From: CBDAUN01 sp965200645
Lineage (GTDB): Bacteria > Pseudomonadota > Gammaproteobacteria > Arenicellales > JAJDZL01
Direction: 5' to 3'
DNA: 64,000 nucleotides
Assembly: GCA_965200645.1 (NCBI GenBank)
Contig: CBDAUN010000003.1
Location: forward strand, 1,364,001 to 1,428,000
Below the pieces are notes generated by a model. It worked only from the letters and a program-made list of their open reading frames with translations, was not told the origin of the DNA and did no database searches. Every line of letters starts with the position of its first letter. Positions within the stretch are counted from its first letter, which is position 1. Of this stretch, positions 17,901 to 26,199 are shown piece after piece. The translations under genes and the position numbers were made by a program.

Positions 17901-19809
17901 CTCCGTGCCATACTTGCAGAAATGCCTCTTCAAATCTGCTCCGATGTTCTTCTGGGTCAAACTCCAGACCGGAAGACGGAGATAGTTCATAGTCGTGAAT
18001 CCAAACCTGTTCGTTCTCATTCGGTTTCACTACATACGGGCGAGTGGCTACGATTCGCAAACCCATATTTTCGATAACGGGTAATGAATCGGATGGTGAA
18101 ATGGGTTGATCTAGGTTGTAGACCTTCAGATGCATGGTGTCCTTTGCCTCTCTCAGCCGCCGATAAAAGAAGACAACAATGGGATTATCTTTGCCCAGCT
18201 TCTCCATGCGCTCCATGTCAGCCGCTGCACTGCGTGCTGAAAAGTCTTCCTGATAGCTGACACTAAATGCGTCTTCATACTTGTCCAAGTATGCAATTCG
18301 CTGCTTGTCACCAAAGCGTCGCAACGTTGCTTGGTTCAGTTCGTCACCCCAGCTTCTCGTAGCGGCCTCAACCCGTTCTAGAATCTGCATTTCAGAATGG
18401 CTGCGCACCGAGTCAGGACTGAGAAAAATTGTGTAGTTGATGCGCACCAGCACTGATTCTGTAAAGGTGGCATCGAATTGTGTAGCAGTGCCCTGAAGGG
18501 AATCCAGCAATATGTTCTGAATTCGAATCCTCATTTCTCTGCTATACCGATCTCGTGGCAGATAAACGAGGACGGTACAGAACCTGGCGTAAGGGTCATC
18601 TGTCATGAACACCCGAACTCTCTGGCGTTCCTGAAGCTCCATAATGCCGGCGACATCTCTGAACAGTTCTTCTTCGGAAATTCTAAAAAAGTTGTCTCGA
18701 GGATAGTTATCAATGATGTTTGCCAGCACTTTGGCGTCATGACTGTGTTCGGGTAAGGCACTGTTTGTATGTACGTATTGCTTTCGGCGTCGCAGCAACG
18801 GAATGCTTTGGACGCTGTGGTTGTACGCCGATGAGGCAAATAGTCCGATAATGACCATCAGCCCAATTCTGTTTCCATCAGCGTCATACCTTTGAATGGT
18901 GACCAAATCCAAGTAGGAGGGTCGATGAATTGGCGAACGAATATTCGCCTTGGTCACCAACAGCGGTTCTGTTCGCAGTTCACTTTTGAACCCGGTTATC
19001 GGCAATGCAGTTTGCACCAACTCGTTGTTGGTCAGAATTCCTAATTGAGAAGTCTTGTCCAGCACAAATTCCTCATTCGCAGCGCGCTTGAGTTCGCAGT
19101 AACCCAAAAAGGTAAAGTTGCCGTCTTCCAGCCACCGGCAAAATTCAATCTGGTCTCCATCATCTTCAATCTGTCTTCGAACTTTCTCCTGTTGAATCTC
19201 GTCGGCTGCCTCGAGAGCTCGCTGACGCATTGCCGGCCAGTCCATGTAGGTTTGTTCGATAGATGCAAGCAAGGATTCCACCTGATCTTTGAGATCATCA
19301 AAGGAATCACTTTCAAATCGTCTATCAAACTCAAAGTGCAGATAAGACTCAGAGTGTTCCTCCAAAGTATTTCCCATGCTAGGCGCCAGTTTCTCTACGT
19401 TCCCATCTTGGTTTCGCTTAACGATGAAGATGGGGTGAACTGTTAGGTGAATCGTCATGCCAATTCGATTGAGCATCATTTGAATCGAGTCAACTAAGAA
19501 CGGACGGTCATCGGTCACCACTTCAATAATGGTGTATTCGGACTGCCAGCTATGTCTTTCAGCATCCGGGTTATAGACTCGGATATTTGGTTTACCTCGT
19601 TGCCGACTGAGACCCAATTCCCAATGAGCGTGCGCGCAGCCACAGAGATCTGCAATGTGCCGTTCACTTAGATCATCAAAAGGCACGCTGTAAAAGTAAT
19701 GACGCAAAAAGTTTTCAAAATTGTCCGACGTGTCACCGAACCGTGTAGTACTTTCACCGATGACTCTGTCAATCAGAACCTGTGTTTCGTGTGAGTGTAG
19801 AATTGACAT
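14983..19809 (-). CDS. gdhB: NAD-specific glutamate dehydrogenase, giant (GdhB/L-GDH type)
   Basis: Large NAD-dependent glutamate dehydrogenase (1608 residues, the usual size of the 180-kDa class), deaminating glutamate to 2-oxoglutarate and ammonia. The N-terminal third is the regulatory part with ACT-like regions (EVVTDDRPFLVDSIQMML at about residues 90-110). The catalytic core shows RGGKVARGGLRWSDRREDF and PVGSKGGFVVKQMP, and the dinucleotide-binding region has VVGIGDMAGDVFGNGML. The start ATG lies 2 bp after the xerC stop, so it is probably translated from the dapF-xerC transcript as well as any promoter of its own. The reaction is catabolic in known members, supporting growth on amino acids. 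Confidence 0.96.
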   Translation of the reverse strand: MSILHSHETQVLIDRVIGESTTRFGDTSDNFENFLRHYFYSVPFDDLSERHIADLCGCAHAHWELGLSRQRGKPNIRVYNPDAERHSWQSEYTIIEVVTDDRPFLVDSIQMMLNRIGMTIHLTVHPIFIVKRNQDGNVEKLAPSMGNTLEEHSESYLHFEFDRRFESDSFDDLKDQVESLLASIEQTYMDWPAMRQRALEAADEIQQEKVRRQIEDDGDQIEFCRWLEDGNFTFLGYCELKRAANEEFVLDKTSQLGILTNNELVQTALPITGFKSELRTEPLLVTKANIRSPIHRPSYLDLVTIQRYDADGNRIGLMVIIGLFASSAYNHSVQSIPLLRRRKQYVHTNSALPEHSHDAKVLANIIDNYPRDNFFRISEEELFRDVAGIMELQERQRVRVFMTDDPYARFCTVLVYLPRDRYSREMRIRIQNILLDSLQGTATQFDATFTESVLVRINYTIFLSPDSVRSHSEMQILERVEAATRSWGDELNQATLRRFGDKQRIAYLDKYEDAFSVSYQEDFSARSAAADMERMEKLGKDNPIVVFFYRRLREAKDTMHLKVYNLDQPISPSDSLPVIENMGLRIVATRPYVVKPNENEQVWIHDYELSPSSGLEFDPEEHRSRFEEAFLQVWHGEAENDRFNSLVLTANLNWREVMVLRAYSKFLKQIGIQYSESYLIETLTLHPNMTKRIIDLFKMMFDPSLADDAKKFTKQVNFVLSRLEVVISLDEDVILRTFLNVILSTLRTNYYRKGSDGNHLPYLSFKIDSVRITHMPEPRPMYEIFVYSPRVEGIHLRGGKVARGGLRWSDRREDFRTEVLGLVKAQLVKNAVIVPVGSKGGFVVKQMPQTREEVQREVVECYKTFISGLLDLTDNIIGGEVVRPENVKAVDSDDPYLVVAADKGTATFSDIANELAAEYGFWLGDAFASGGSVGYDHKGMAITARGAWESVKRNFRELGTDIQTTDFTVVGIGDMAGDVFGNGMLLSKHIKLVGAFNHMHIFIDPDPNPATSFVERQRMFNLPRSSWQDYNPELISKGGGVFDRSAKAIELSPETQKIFGIKGNRLTPNDLINAMLKAPVDLIWNGGIGTYVKANSETHYDAADRANDDLRVNGSQLKCKVFGEGGNLGMTQLGRVEYSLNGGLCYADFIDNSGGVDCSDHEVNIKILLNEVVAGGDLTIKQRNQLLEQMTDTVAEYVLADNYDQSQAISLANTQGLELVHEHRRFIRELERAGELNRELEFLPDNETIKERAMNGQGLTKPELSVLLAYSKLTLFDRLLDSDFPEGSYLSNELKLYFPNVLVDRYLDVMFEHRLKREIVATYATNSMVNRVGPTFAFRLHQLSGASYPEIACAYTAVREVFGMRAIWSEIEALDNKVDAQTQIQMLLYAGGLIERACMWVLRHCESPIDIQSVINFFQSGVAELSSIFPEVLSKGDLKPMRKQIKVLTANNVPETLAKRVAEFIPMSAALDIVEVSRNSDTPVPYVAQAYFEAGARLNLKWIRDQVALLPAENLWHQLAKSRLRDDVHGHQSGIVLDIVQQFAGKNASASVSDWIDSRESAYKQLNNLVDELRSAGSNDFATLSVAISEVNQLRRYGGISSDSNDKS

Positions 19810-19811
19810 GA

Positions 19812-20771
19812 CTAACTTCCTGAATCCTTAAGTTGTGTGGGGCCACACTGTTTCTTTCTTGCTCTGGGATGAGCTTTATCATATGCCTTGGATAAGTGGC
19901 CGAAATCCAAATGTGTATAAATTTGAGTTGTAGAGATGTCCGCGTGACCCAGTAGTTCCTGTATCGCTCGAATATCTCCACTTGACGCGAGTACGTGGGT
20001 TGCGAAGGAATGGCGCAGCATGTGCGGGTGAACATGCATCGGTACTCCTTGCTCTTTCACCCGAATCTCAATTCTTTTCTGAACTGTTCGGACACTGACC
20101 CTATTTCCGCTACGGGTAACAAAAAGTGCAGATTGGCTGTCACTAACCCGTGTCTTGCGTACTGCCAGCCATTCCTGAATTGCATCAAGCGCCTTGCTGC
20201 CTATTGGTACCAAACGATCTTTTGACCCCTTGCCGACTACTTTCACCAGTCGTTCCTCGAAGTTAAGACTTAACAAGTCCAAGTCGACTAATTCTTGCAA
20301 TCTAAGACCGGATGAGTAGAACAGTTCCAAAATTGCCCGATCGCGGATGCTGACAATATCACGACCCTTTATTTCAATCAGTTGATTGACTTGCTCTACC
20401 GTGAGTGTTTGCGGGAGCCTCTTGCCAGACTTTGGTGCCTTTACCCCTTCAAAAGGATTGAGTTGGCACTGCTTTTCTCGGATCAGGTATCGAAAAAATG
20501 CACGAGCCGAGGACAGCATCCGCATGATAGTATTTCCGGATAGTTGTTTTCTAAATAATTCCGCAGGAAATAACCGTGCAGCACCTGAATCGATATCCTG
20601 CCAGTTTGTGATTTTGCGACGGTCGCAAAACTCCTGCAAAATCTTCAAGTCGCGTCCATAGTTCGAAACCGTATGAGGTGACACACGGCGCTCTGTTTCC
20701 AGATGACCAAGAAAACTGTTGAGTTGGCGGTCCATCTGCGTCGACTCGCTTGATTGATCAATGACTGTCAT
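19812..20771 (-). CDS. xerC: XerC, tyrosine recombinase for chromosome dimer resolution
   Basis: Site-specific tyrosine recombinase acting with XerD at dif to resolve chromosome dimers. From ATG 20771 the product is 319 residues. The N-terminal SAM-like DNA-binding domain includes FLGHLETERRVSPHTVSNYG. The catalytic pentad is visible: R in SSGLRLQELVD, K in GKGSKDRLVPIG, HxxR in HMLRHSFATHVL, H in LLGHADISTTQ and the nucleophile Y in IYTHLDF. The start overlaps the end of dapF by 14 nt; a longer reading to 20834 would extend further into dapF. Linkage to dapF is the classical context of XerC, although the DUF484 gene often found between them is absent. Confidence 0.94.
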   Translation of the reverse strand: MTVIDQSSESTQMDRQLNSFLGHLETERRVSPHTVSNYGRDLKILQEFCDRRKITNWQDIDSGAARLFPAELFRKQLSGNTIMRMLSSARAFFRYLIREKQCQLNPFEGVKAPKSGKRLPQTLTVEQVNQLIEIKGRDIVSIRDRAILELFYSSGLRLQELVDLDLLSLNFEERLVKVVGKGSKDRLVPIGSKALDAIQEWLAVRKTRVSDSQSALFVTRSGNRVSVRTVQKRIEIRVKEQGVPMHVHPHMLRHSFATHVLASSGDIRAIQELLGHADISTTQIYTHLDFGHLSKAYDKAHPRARKKQCGPTQLKDSGS

Positions 20772-21591
20772 TGCACCACTGTCCATCAAAAACATAAGTA
20801 GTGGGACCAGTGAGGGTGACTTGCTCCCCCTCACCTGGCCATTCCACCTGTACGGTGCCAGTTGAAAAATTGACTACAACACTATGATGCAACAGTCCAA
20901 GGCGTATTCCAGCAACAACAGACGCACTTGCACCGCTGCCGCATGCTTTTGTCTCTCCAACACCTCGTTCGTGAACACGTAACCTGATGGTACTGCGGTC
21001 CACTACCTCCATGAATTCAACATTGGTGCGTTGAGGAAAATTCTTATGAAATTCCACTTCAGGCCCCAACTCTTCAACACGAGCCTGCGTTACATCAGGC
21101 ACGACAAATACAGCATGGGGATTACCGATGGACAACGCAGATATATTGAACAACTCGGACTTCACCTCCAACGGGTATTGCAATAGTTCTTCATCAGCCT
21201 GAAACGGAATTGCCTCTGGAATAAAATTTGGTATACCGAGTGCCACACAAACATTTTTCCGATCAAGCACCTTACATTGTAAAATTCCCGAGTCTGTTCG
21301 AAAATCCACAGAAGAATGGGTTGCATAATTCAAATCGCTCACAAATCTTGCGACACACCTTGCACCATTGCCGCATTGAGCGGATTGTGATCCGTCGTTA
21401 TTAAATATTTGTAAGCCAAACACACCACTTTTGTCTGCAGGCGTGATCTTCAATATCTGATCGCATCCAATTCCAATGTTACGGTCGGCAATTAGTTTTG
21501 CATCGCTTGGCGTTAAGTCTATTGTGTCTGCAATTCCATCCAACACAACGAAGTCGTTGCCTAAGGACTGCATCTTGGTAAATTTAAACAC
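20758..21591 (-). CDS. dapF: DapF, diaminopimelate epimerase
   Basis: Converts LL- to meso-diaminopimelate for lysine and peptidoglycan synthesis; cofactor-free, with two catalytic cysteines. Both are present: QCGNGARC in the first half and KACGSGASAS in the second. The usual N-terminal motif KMQSLGNDFVV is intact. I place the start at GTG 21591 because GCGAG sits 7 nt before it; the TTG at 21597 lies too close to that site. The length of about 277 residues is normal. First gene of a leftward dapF-xerC-gdhB group. Confidence 0.95.
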   Translation of the reverse strand: MFKFTKMQSLGNDFVVLDGIADTIDLTPSDAKLIADRNIGIGCDQILKITPADKSGVFGLQIFNNDGSQSAQCGNGARCVARFVSDLNYATHSSVDFRTDSGILQCKVLDRKNVCVALGIPNFIPEAIPFQADEELLQYPLEVKSELFNISALSIGNPHAVFVVPDVTQARVEELGPEVEFHKNFPQRTNVEFMEVVDRSTIRLRVHERGVGETKACGSGASASVVAGIRLGLLHHSVVVNFSTGTVQVEWPGEGEQVTLTGPTTYVFDGQWCNDSH

Positions 21592-21612
21592 AATCAAACT
21601 CGCAAATTTTCA

Positions 21613-21876
21613 ATGAGTGCCCGGAAATCAGATAGATTTCTGAAGCAACTTCGAAGGTTTCCTACGCCGCTTCGTAAAGCGATGGGCATCCTTCTAATTA
21701 TCTTCGGATTTTTGGGATTCCTCCCGATTGTTGGGTTTTGGATGATTCCTTTGGGATTGTTAGTACTATCTGCCGATTACCGTATCGCTCGCTATCTTTA
21801 TATTAATCTACGCCTTTGTGTACGCCGCTTTAGGCGAAAATTCTCACAAAGAAGAAGACAAAGCAGTCAGGTGTGA
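21613..21876 (+). CDS. Small membrane protein, 87 aa (PGPGW-like)
   Basis: Short inner-membrane protein with a basic N-terminus (KSDRFLKQLRRFPTPLRK) and two closely spaced hydrophobic segments (about 25-40 and 43-55, LLIIFGFLGFLPIVGFW and MIPLGLLVLSAD). The tail is strongly basic (residues 63-87). The FLGFLPIVGFWMIPLGLLVL pattern resembles small transmembrane proteins of the PGPGW type; its function is unknown. It is divergent from dapF and converges on cysQ, overlapping its 3' end by 10 bp. Confidence 0.7.
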   Translation: MSARKSDRFLKQLRRFPTPLRKAMGILLIIFGFLGFLPIVGFWMIPLGLLVLSADYRIARYLYINLRLCVRRFRRKFSQRRRQSSQV

Positions 21877-22703
21877 TTTAGCCAAGGAAATTCACCACCA
21901 CCGGATGCTACAAACCATGGATTACGCAGATCCTCTTTGTTATACCGAAGGGGTTTACCATTACTCATATCAACAACCCTGCCACCGGCACATTCAACTA
22001 TACATTGTCCAGCAGCGGTATCCCACTCGTGCGTATTACCAAACGCAGGGTAAACATCTGAAGCCCCCTCAGCCACTCTGCAAAACTTGACTGAACTACT
22101 AACCGTGTTCACTTCACACTTGATGTTACAGGAGTGCAAAGAACTGATAAACTGGTCTCGTGTCTTTTTGCCGCGCCAACGATTGCCAATGATTGAGGCG
22201 GTGCCGTTCACGAAGTTTTGCACCTTAATTTGTTGTGAGTCGCTCGCCTGATCCAATAAACAATAAGCACCCATTCCCTGCGCGGCATAGTATGTGTCGC
22301 CGTCCACTGGCACATATATCACACCAAGGATCGGCTTGAAGTTCTCAATTAAAGCTATATTGACGGTAAACTCCCCAGTGTTGTCAATGAAACCAGCTGT
22401 TCCGTCAATGGGATCAACCAGCCAATAACGATGCCAGTTTCTGCGCTGGTTATAATTTGGAATACTTTCAGATTCTTCCGACAGTATGGGTAGTGCAGGA
22501 TGTAGTTCCTTCAAGCCGGATAATATGTGATCGTGTGACGCAATATCCGCTTCGGTCACTCTCGAACCGTCAGACTTATAATTGAAATCTACTCCACCAT
22601 CCGACTCGTAGAACTCGAGACTTTTCTGACCTGCTTTAATTGCAATCTCAACCACATCACGCAACAATCCTGATAAGTCAATCGTTTGTGAATGGTCCGA
22701 CAT
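21867..22703 (-). CDS. cysQ: CysQ-like 3'(2'),5'-bisphosphate nucleotidase
   Basis: Inositol-monophosphatase superfamily member (278 residues). Metal-binding motifs are ILSEESES, DPIDGTAGFIDNTGEFTVN and WDTAAGQCIVE. The GEFTVNIALIENFKPILGV stretch after DPIDGT is characteristic of CysQ, which removes the 3' phosphate from the sulfate-assimilation by-product 3'-phosphoadenosine 5'-phosphate. Histidinol phosphatase or inositol phosphatase are alternatives within the superfamily but fit less well. Divergent from zapE. Confidence 0.88.
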   Translation of the reverse strand: MSDHSQTIDLSGLLRDVVEIAIKAGQKSLEFYESDGGVDFNYKSDGSRVTEADIASHDHILSGLKELHPALPILSEESESIPNYNQRRNWHRYWLVDPIDGTAGFIDNTGEFTVNIALIENFKPILGVIYVPVDGDTYYAAQGMGAYCLLDQASDSQQIKVQNFVNGTASIIGNRWRGKKTRDQFISSLHSCNIKCEVNTVSSSVKFCRVAEGASDVYPAFGNTHEWDTAAGQCIVECAGGRVVDMSNGKPLRYNKEDLRNPWFVASGGGEFPWLNHT

Positions 22704-22845
22704 ATCAAGAAGTTCTCGGTTGCTTCAAAAAGTACAATGCGTGCTGTGAATTATACTTCTTCGCACTTGTGGAACCAGGCAGACATCCCCATCGAAGCTC
22801 AACTAGAGGTTAGCAACAAGTAGTGTTTGATATCAGCTTCACAAA

Positions 22846-23922
22846 ATGACTCCGCTGCAAATTTATGAGTCGTCAGTTCAGTCGGGGCAGATTGTCGGTG
22901 ACCTTGAACAGCGCAAAGCGGTACTCGCGCTACAACAGATCTACGACCAACTTGAAAAAAAATCTTCAAGATTTGGTTGGTTTAAATCAAAAAAAACAGG
23001 CATTGCCAAGGGACTCTACCTGTGGGGTGGGGTGGGTCGTGGTAAGACTTGGATGATGGACCAGTTCCATGATTGTGTGCAGAATAGATCAAAAATCAGA
23101 ATTCACTTTCATCGGTTTATGCAATCGATGCATGATGAGTTGAAACAGAATCGAGACATATCCGACCCTCTGGCCAAAATCGGTAAACAGTTTGCCAGAA
23201 AGTATCCTTTGATCTGTCTCGACGAATTTTTAGTCAAGGATATTGGTGATGCTATGATTCTTGCAGGCTTGTTGAAGGCACTGTTCGAACAAGGCACTAC
23301 TATGGTGATGACATCGAACACGGAGCCTGACAATTTGTACCAGGACGGGCTGCAACGAGCAAGTTTTTTGCCTGCGATAGAATTGATCAAAGCCCACACT
23401 GACGTACATTTCATTGGAAACGGCGTCGACTATCGACTTAGAGCCCTGTCCGGTCATCAGTTGTACTATTCTCCCCTCGGCGAGGAAACGAGAAAACTGA
23501 TGGAAAGTGAGTATCAGATGCTAAGTTGTGATGATTGTGAAGACACTGATCGGTCAATCACAGTGATGAATCGTGAAATTTCCACGATTCGAAGAACACG
23601 AAATTTGATTTGGTTAGACTTTTGGCAGATTTGCGATGGGCCGCGGGCGAGTGCAGACTATATCGAAATTGCCAACTGTTATCGCACGGTGATGATTTCA
23701 AACGTGCCGATACTGACTTGGGAGTATGAGAATCAGGCTCGCAGATTTATTGAACTGGTGGACGAATTTTATGACCATGGGGTTCATCTCGTACTTTCAG
23801 CCGAGGCTGAGCCGGATGATCTATACACCGGTAAGCGACTTGTTCAAGATTACCAAAGAACGGCCAGTCGGCTCAAGGAAATGCAAACAGAGCATTATCT
23901 GTCCAAAACTCACGGTATTTAG
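22846..23922 (+). CDS. zapE: ZapE/AFG1-family cell division ATPase
   Basis: P-loop ATPase of the AFG1/ZapE family (358 residues), which in E. coli associates with the Z-ring under oxygen-limiting or other stress. Walker A is WGGVGRGKTWMMD (about residues 60-72) and Walker B is PLICLDEFLVKD. The family signatures IHFHRFMQSMHDEL and VMTSNTEPDNLYQDGLQRASFLPAI are present. No strong ribosome site is seen at the ATG. Stands alone, divergent from cysQ. Confidence 0.93.
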   Translation: MTPLQIYESSVQSGQIVGDLEQRKAVLALQQIYDQLEKKSSRFGWFKSKKTGIAKGLYLWGGVGRGKTWMMDQFHDCVQNRSKIRIHFHRFMQSMHDELKQNRDISDPLAKIGKQFARKYPLICLDEFLVKDIGDAMILAGLLKALFEQGTTMVMTSNTEPDNLYQDGLQRASFLPAIELIKAHTDVHFIGNGVDYRLRALSGHQLYYSPLGEETRKLMESEYQMLSCDDCEDTDRSITVMNREISTIRRTRNLIWLDFWQICDGPRASADYIEIANCYRTVMISNVPILTWEYENQARRFIELVDEFYDHGVHLVLSAEAEPDDLYTGKRLVQDYQRTASRLKEMQTEHYLSKTHGI

Positions 23923-24025
23923 TTCGGTTTAGGTAGTTTGTACTAACAACGCCAATCGATCTGTGAAGAATAACTTTTAGGGAATCGCGGCGTATATTGA
24001 CCGCATTTGCAGAACCGATACAGCA

Positions 24026-24046
24026 TCGAATTCAAAAACGATTCGA
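24026..24046. promoter_or_regulatory. Inverted repeat upstream of the sulfatase, possible operator
   Basis: TCGAAT (24026-24031) and ATTCGA (24041-24046) form a perfect 6-bp dyad with a 9-nt spacer, 152 bp before the sulfatase start. Such a dyad could bind a repressor of choline-sulfate genes, but TTCGAA-like strings are common in this DNA, so chance is a real possibility. Confidence 0.25.
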
Positions 24047-24197
24047 ATCACTTTTTGATGACTGATTTGCTTTGTTCTGATAGAGAAAATCGAGAAAATC
24101 TTATGTAGTGAAAATTATAAAATTCTTTCAACTGATTACATATTCTCAGTGACAGAACTACGCAACAACCAACTCAATTTATTGGACAATTCAAAAC

Positions 24198-25718
24198 ATG
24201 AAATCTCCAAATTTTCTACTGATCATGGCCGACCAGCTTGCACCACACTTTACGGCTACGTATGGCCACGAGGTTGTAAAGACTCCAGCAATCGATAAGC
24301 TTGCCGAGCGGGGTTGCCGCTTTGATTCGGCCTATACTCCCGCTCCTCTTTGTGCACCTGCACGCTACTCGATGCTGTCCGGTAAACTGCCAATCAAACT
24401 GAAAGCCTATGACAATGCAGCCGAATTTTCTTCGACCGTCCCGACCTTCGCACACTACCTGCGTCTATTGGGATACCACACCTGCCTGGCCGGCAAAATG
24501 CATTTTATCGGGCCTGATCAGCTACACGGATTTAACGAACGGCTCACCACCGACGTCTATCCAGCTGACTACGCGTGGACGCCTGTTTGGTCTAAAACTG
24601 GCGAACGAATAGACAAGTGGTATCACAACATGAATAGTGTCAGGGAGGCAGGAATCGCCGCGACAACATTTCAGTTGGAGTACGATGATGAAGTGGCATT
24701 TCACACCAGGCGTCGGCTGTTCGACTTTGCTAGAGACTCGGACAGCCCACCATTTTTAATGACAGCCGCATTCATTCATCCGCATGATCCCTTTGTTGCT
24801 CGTAAAGAGTGGTGGGATTTGTATCAATCAGATGAAATTGATCAGCCAGTCCTGGCCCTCGGGGACTGTCCAGTCGATTCACATAGCCAGCGACTGATTT
24901 CGGATTGCCAGATTGATAGACACCCACCTTCCGCCGAGCAGATTCGAAACGCCAGGCATGCCTACTATGCGAACACTTCTTATTTTGATAACTGGATCGG
25001 ACAGTTCGTAGCTGTTCTGGAAGAAACCGGATTGGCCGAAAATACTATTGTCATCGTTACTTCAGACCACGGTGAAATGCTCGGTGAGCGAGGCTTGTGG
25101 TACAAGATGAACTTTTTTGAGAACTCCGTACGAGTCCCACTAGTCGTAGCCGGCCCCGGAATAGTTCATTCCACCATCGAAACTTCGTGCTCCTTGGTTG
25201 ATTTAATGCCAACACTACTCGACCTTGCTTTACAGAACGGTACGCCGGATGCTCATTTGCGGGCACCGATTGATGGCAAAAGCTTGCGGCCCCAATTGGA
25301 GGGATCAAAGGAACAGACCCCTGTGACTATTTCCGAATACTGTGCTGAAAGCACATCGTATCCCATGTTTATGCTGCGCAAAGATAGCTACAAATACATC
25401 CATTGCGACTCCGACCCGGTGCAACTATACAATCTCGACGAGGACCCACTGGAGATTAATAATCTCGCAGATAATCCGGAATATTCCGACGTCGCTGCTG
25501 ACTTTGCCAAAATTGTAGATGACCGTTGGGACAAAGAGGCAATTCGAAACGATGTTTTTGCATACCAAGATGCTAGACTACTGGTGCACGAAGCAATGCA
25601 AAGAGGCGCGCGAACATCTTGGGAGTATCAACCCATGGTTGATGCTGCGAATCAGTATGTCCGGAATCACTTGGATTGGACGGTTCAAGCGGCGAGAAGC
25701 AGATTTCCTCGAGTATGA
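24198..25718 (+). CDS. betC: Choline-sulfatase-like type I sulfatase
   Basis: Type I sulfatase (506 residues) that by family would hydrolyse choline-O-sulfate to choline and sulfate. The formylglycine motif is C52-A-P-A-R (PLCAPARYSMLSGKLP). Metal ligands appear in LLIMADQL near the N-terminus and in IVTSDHGEMLGERGLWYK. The stretches DNAAEFSSTVPTFAHYLR, GKMHFIGPDQLHGFNERLTT and YHNMNSVREAG are the pattern of choline sulfatases rather than generic arylsulfatases. No signal peptide, so cytoplasmic. No betAB, betI or dedicated sulfate-ester transporter lies next to it, but a betaine transporter and a betaine-pathway flavoenzyme lie at the right end of the window. A sulfatase-maturing enzyme must be encoded elsewhere. 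Confidence 0.9.
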   Translation: MKSPNFLLIMADQLAPHFTATYGHEVVKTPAIDKLAERGCRFDSAYTPAPLCAPARYSMLSGKLPIKLKAYDNAAEFSSTVPTFAHYLRLLGYHTCLAGKMHFIGPDQLHGFNERLTTDVYPADYAWTPVWSKTGERIDKWYHNMNSVREAGIAATTFQLEYDDEVAFHTRRRLFDFARDSDSPPFLMTAAFIHPHDPFVARKEWWDLYQSDEIDQPVLALGDCPVDSHSQRLISDCQIDRHPPSAEQIRNARHAYYANTSYFDNWIGQFVAVLEETGLAENTIVIVTSDHGEMLGERGLWYKMNFFENSVRVPLVVAGPGIVHSTIETSCSLVDLMPTLLDLALQNGTPDAHLRAPIDGKSLRPQLEGSKEQTPVTISEYCAESTSYPMFMLRKDSYKYIHCDSDPVQLYNLDEDPLEINNLADNPEYSDVAADFAKIVDDRWDKEAIRNDVFAYQDARLLVHEAMQRGARTSWEYQPMVDAANQYVRNHLDWTVQAARSRFPRV

Positions 25719-26199
25719 AGCTGGACAGCCCTGCAGGCAGCAAACTCCTCAGGCATCTTTCATTTCGCCAATTTCATTCAGCAAGCGAGTTGCTTCGACA
25801 GCTGCCGGGGCTGGCAGGCTTCAGTGGGCCGGTCGGTCTACCCTGCCACAAGAGACAGGTTTCTCCAGCAGCGTTGTCATAAACCGTAATAACAATGCCC
25901 CTATGAGGTGAATCTGCACTTTCAAATACCAGCCAACTCTTTGAGGAAACTCCGTCTATCGCGACCTCGTTTCACCTCAAGATTTCTATCGCAACAGAAT
26001 TGGGCTCAGATTTTGGTTGACTGCCAGCACGGAATGAATTGAAATTATCGGAACCGAGCGAACGCAACAGTGCATTTAAGATGATGCTCTGTGCTGAATT
26101 CTCAGTACACAAAAGTAGGCCATTATGTTTCCTCAGACGATTCTTGATGAACTCGAAACAAATGTTGTGTGACGGACAAATTTTATAGAATTACAGGTT
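25719..26199. other. Intergenic stretch with a possible minus-strand coding remnant
   Basis: No start-to-stop gene is supported in these 481 bases. On the minus strand, roughly 25970 down to 25790, one frame reads protein-like for about 60 codons (AIDGVSSKSWLVFESAD, then HRGIVITVYDNAAGETCLLW), flanked by stops and without ATG, GTG or TTG at its head. I recognise no family. It may be a decayed gene end or chance. The remainder (about 26000-26199) is AT-rich and should hold the promoter of the dehydrogenase. Confidence 0.4.

Noticed and set aside
19812..20771. Phage-type integrase and hence a mobile element
   Set aside because: The tyrosine recombinase is full-length XerC by motifs and dapF linkage; no att repeats or phage genes are near.
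21867..22703. Histidinol phosphatase or inositol monophosphatase
   Set aside because: The GEFTVNIALI segment after DPIDGT favours CysQ.
25519..25911. A 130-codon plus-strand frame overlapping the end of the sulfatase
   Set aside because: More than half overlaps the conserved sulfatase end, and there is no start signal or recognisable domain.
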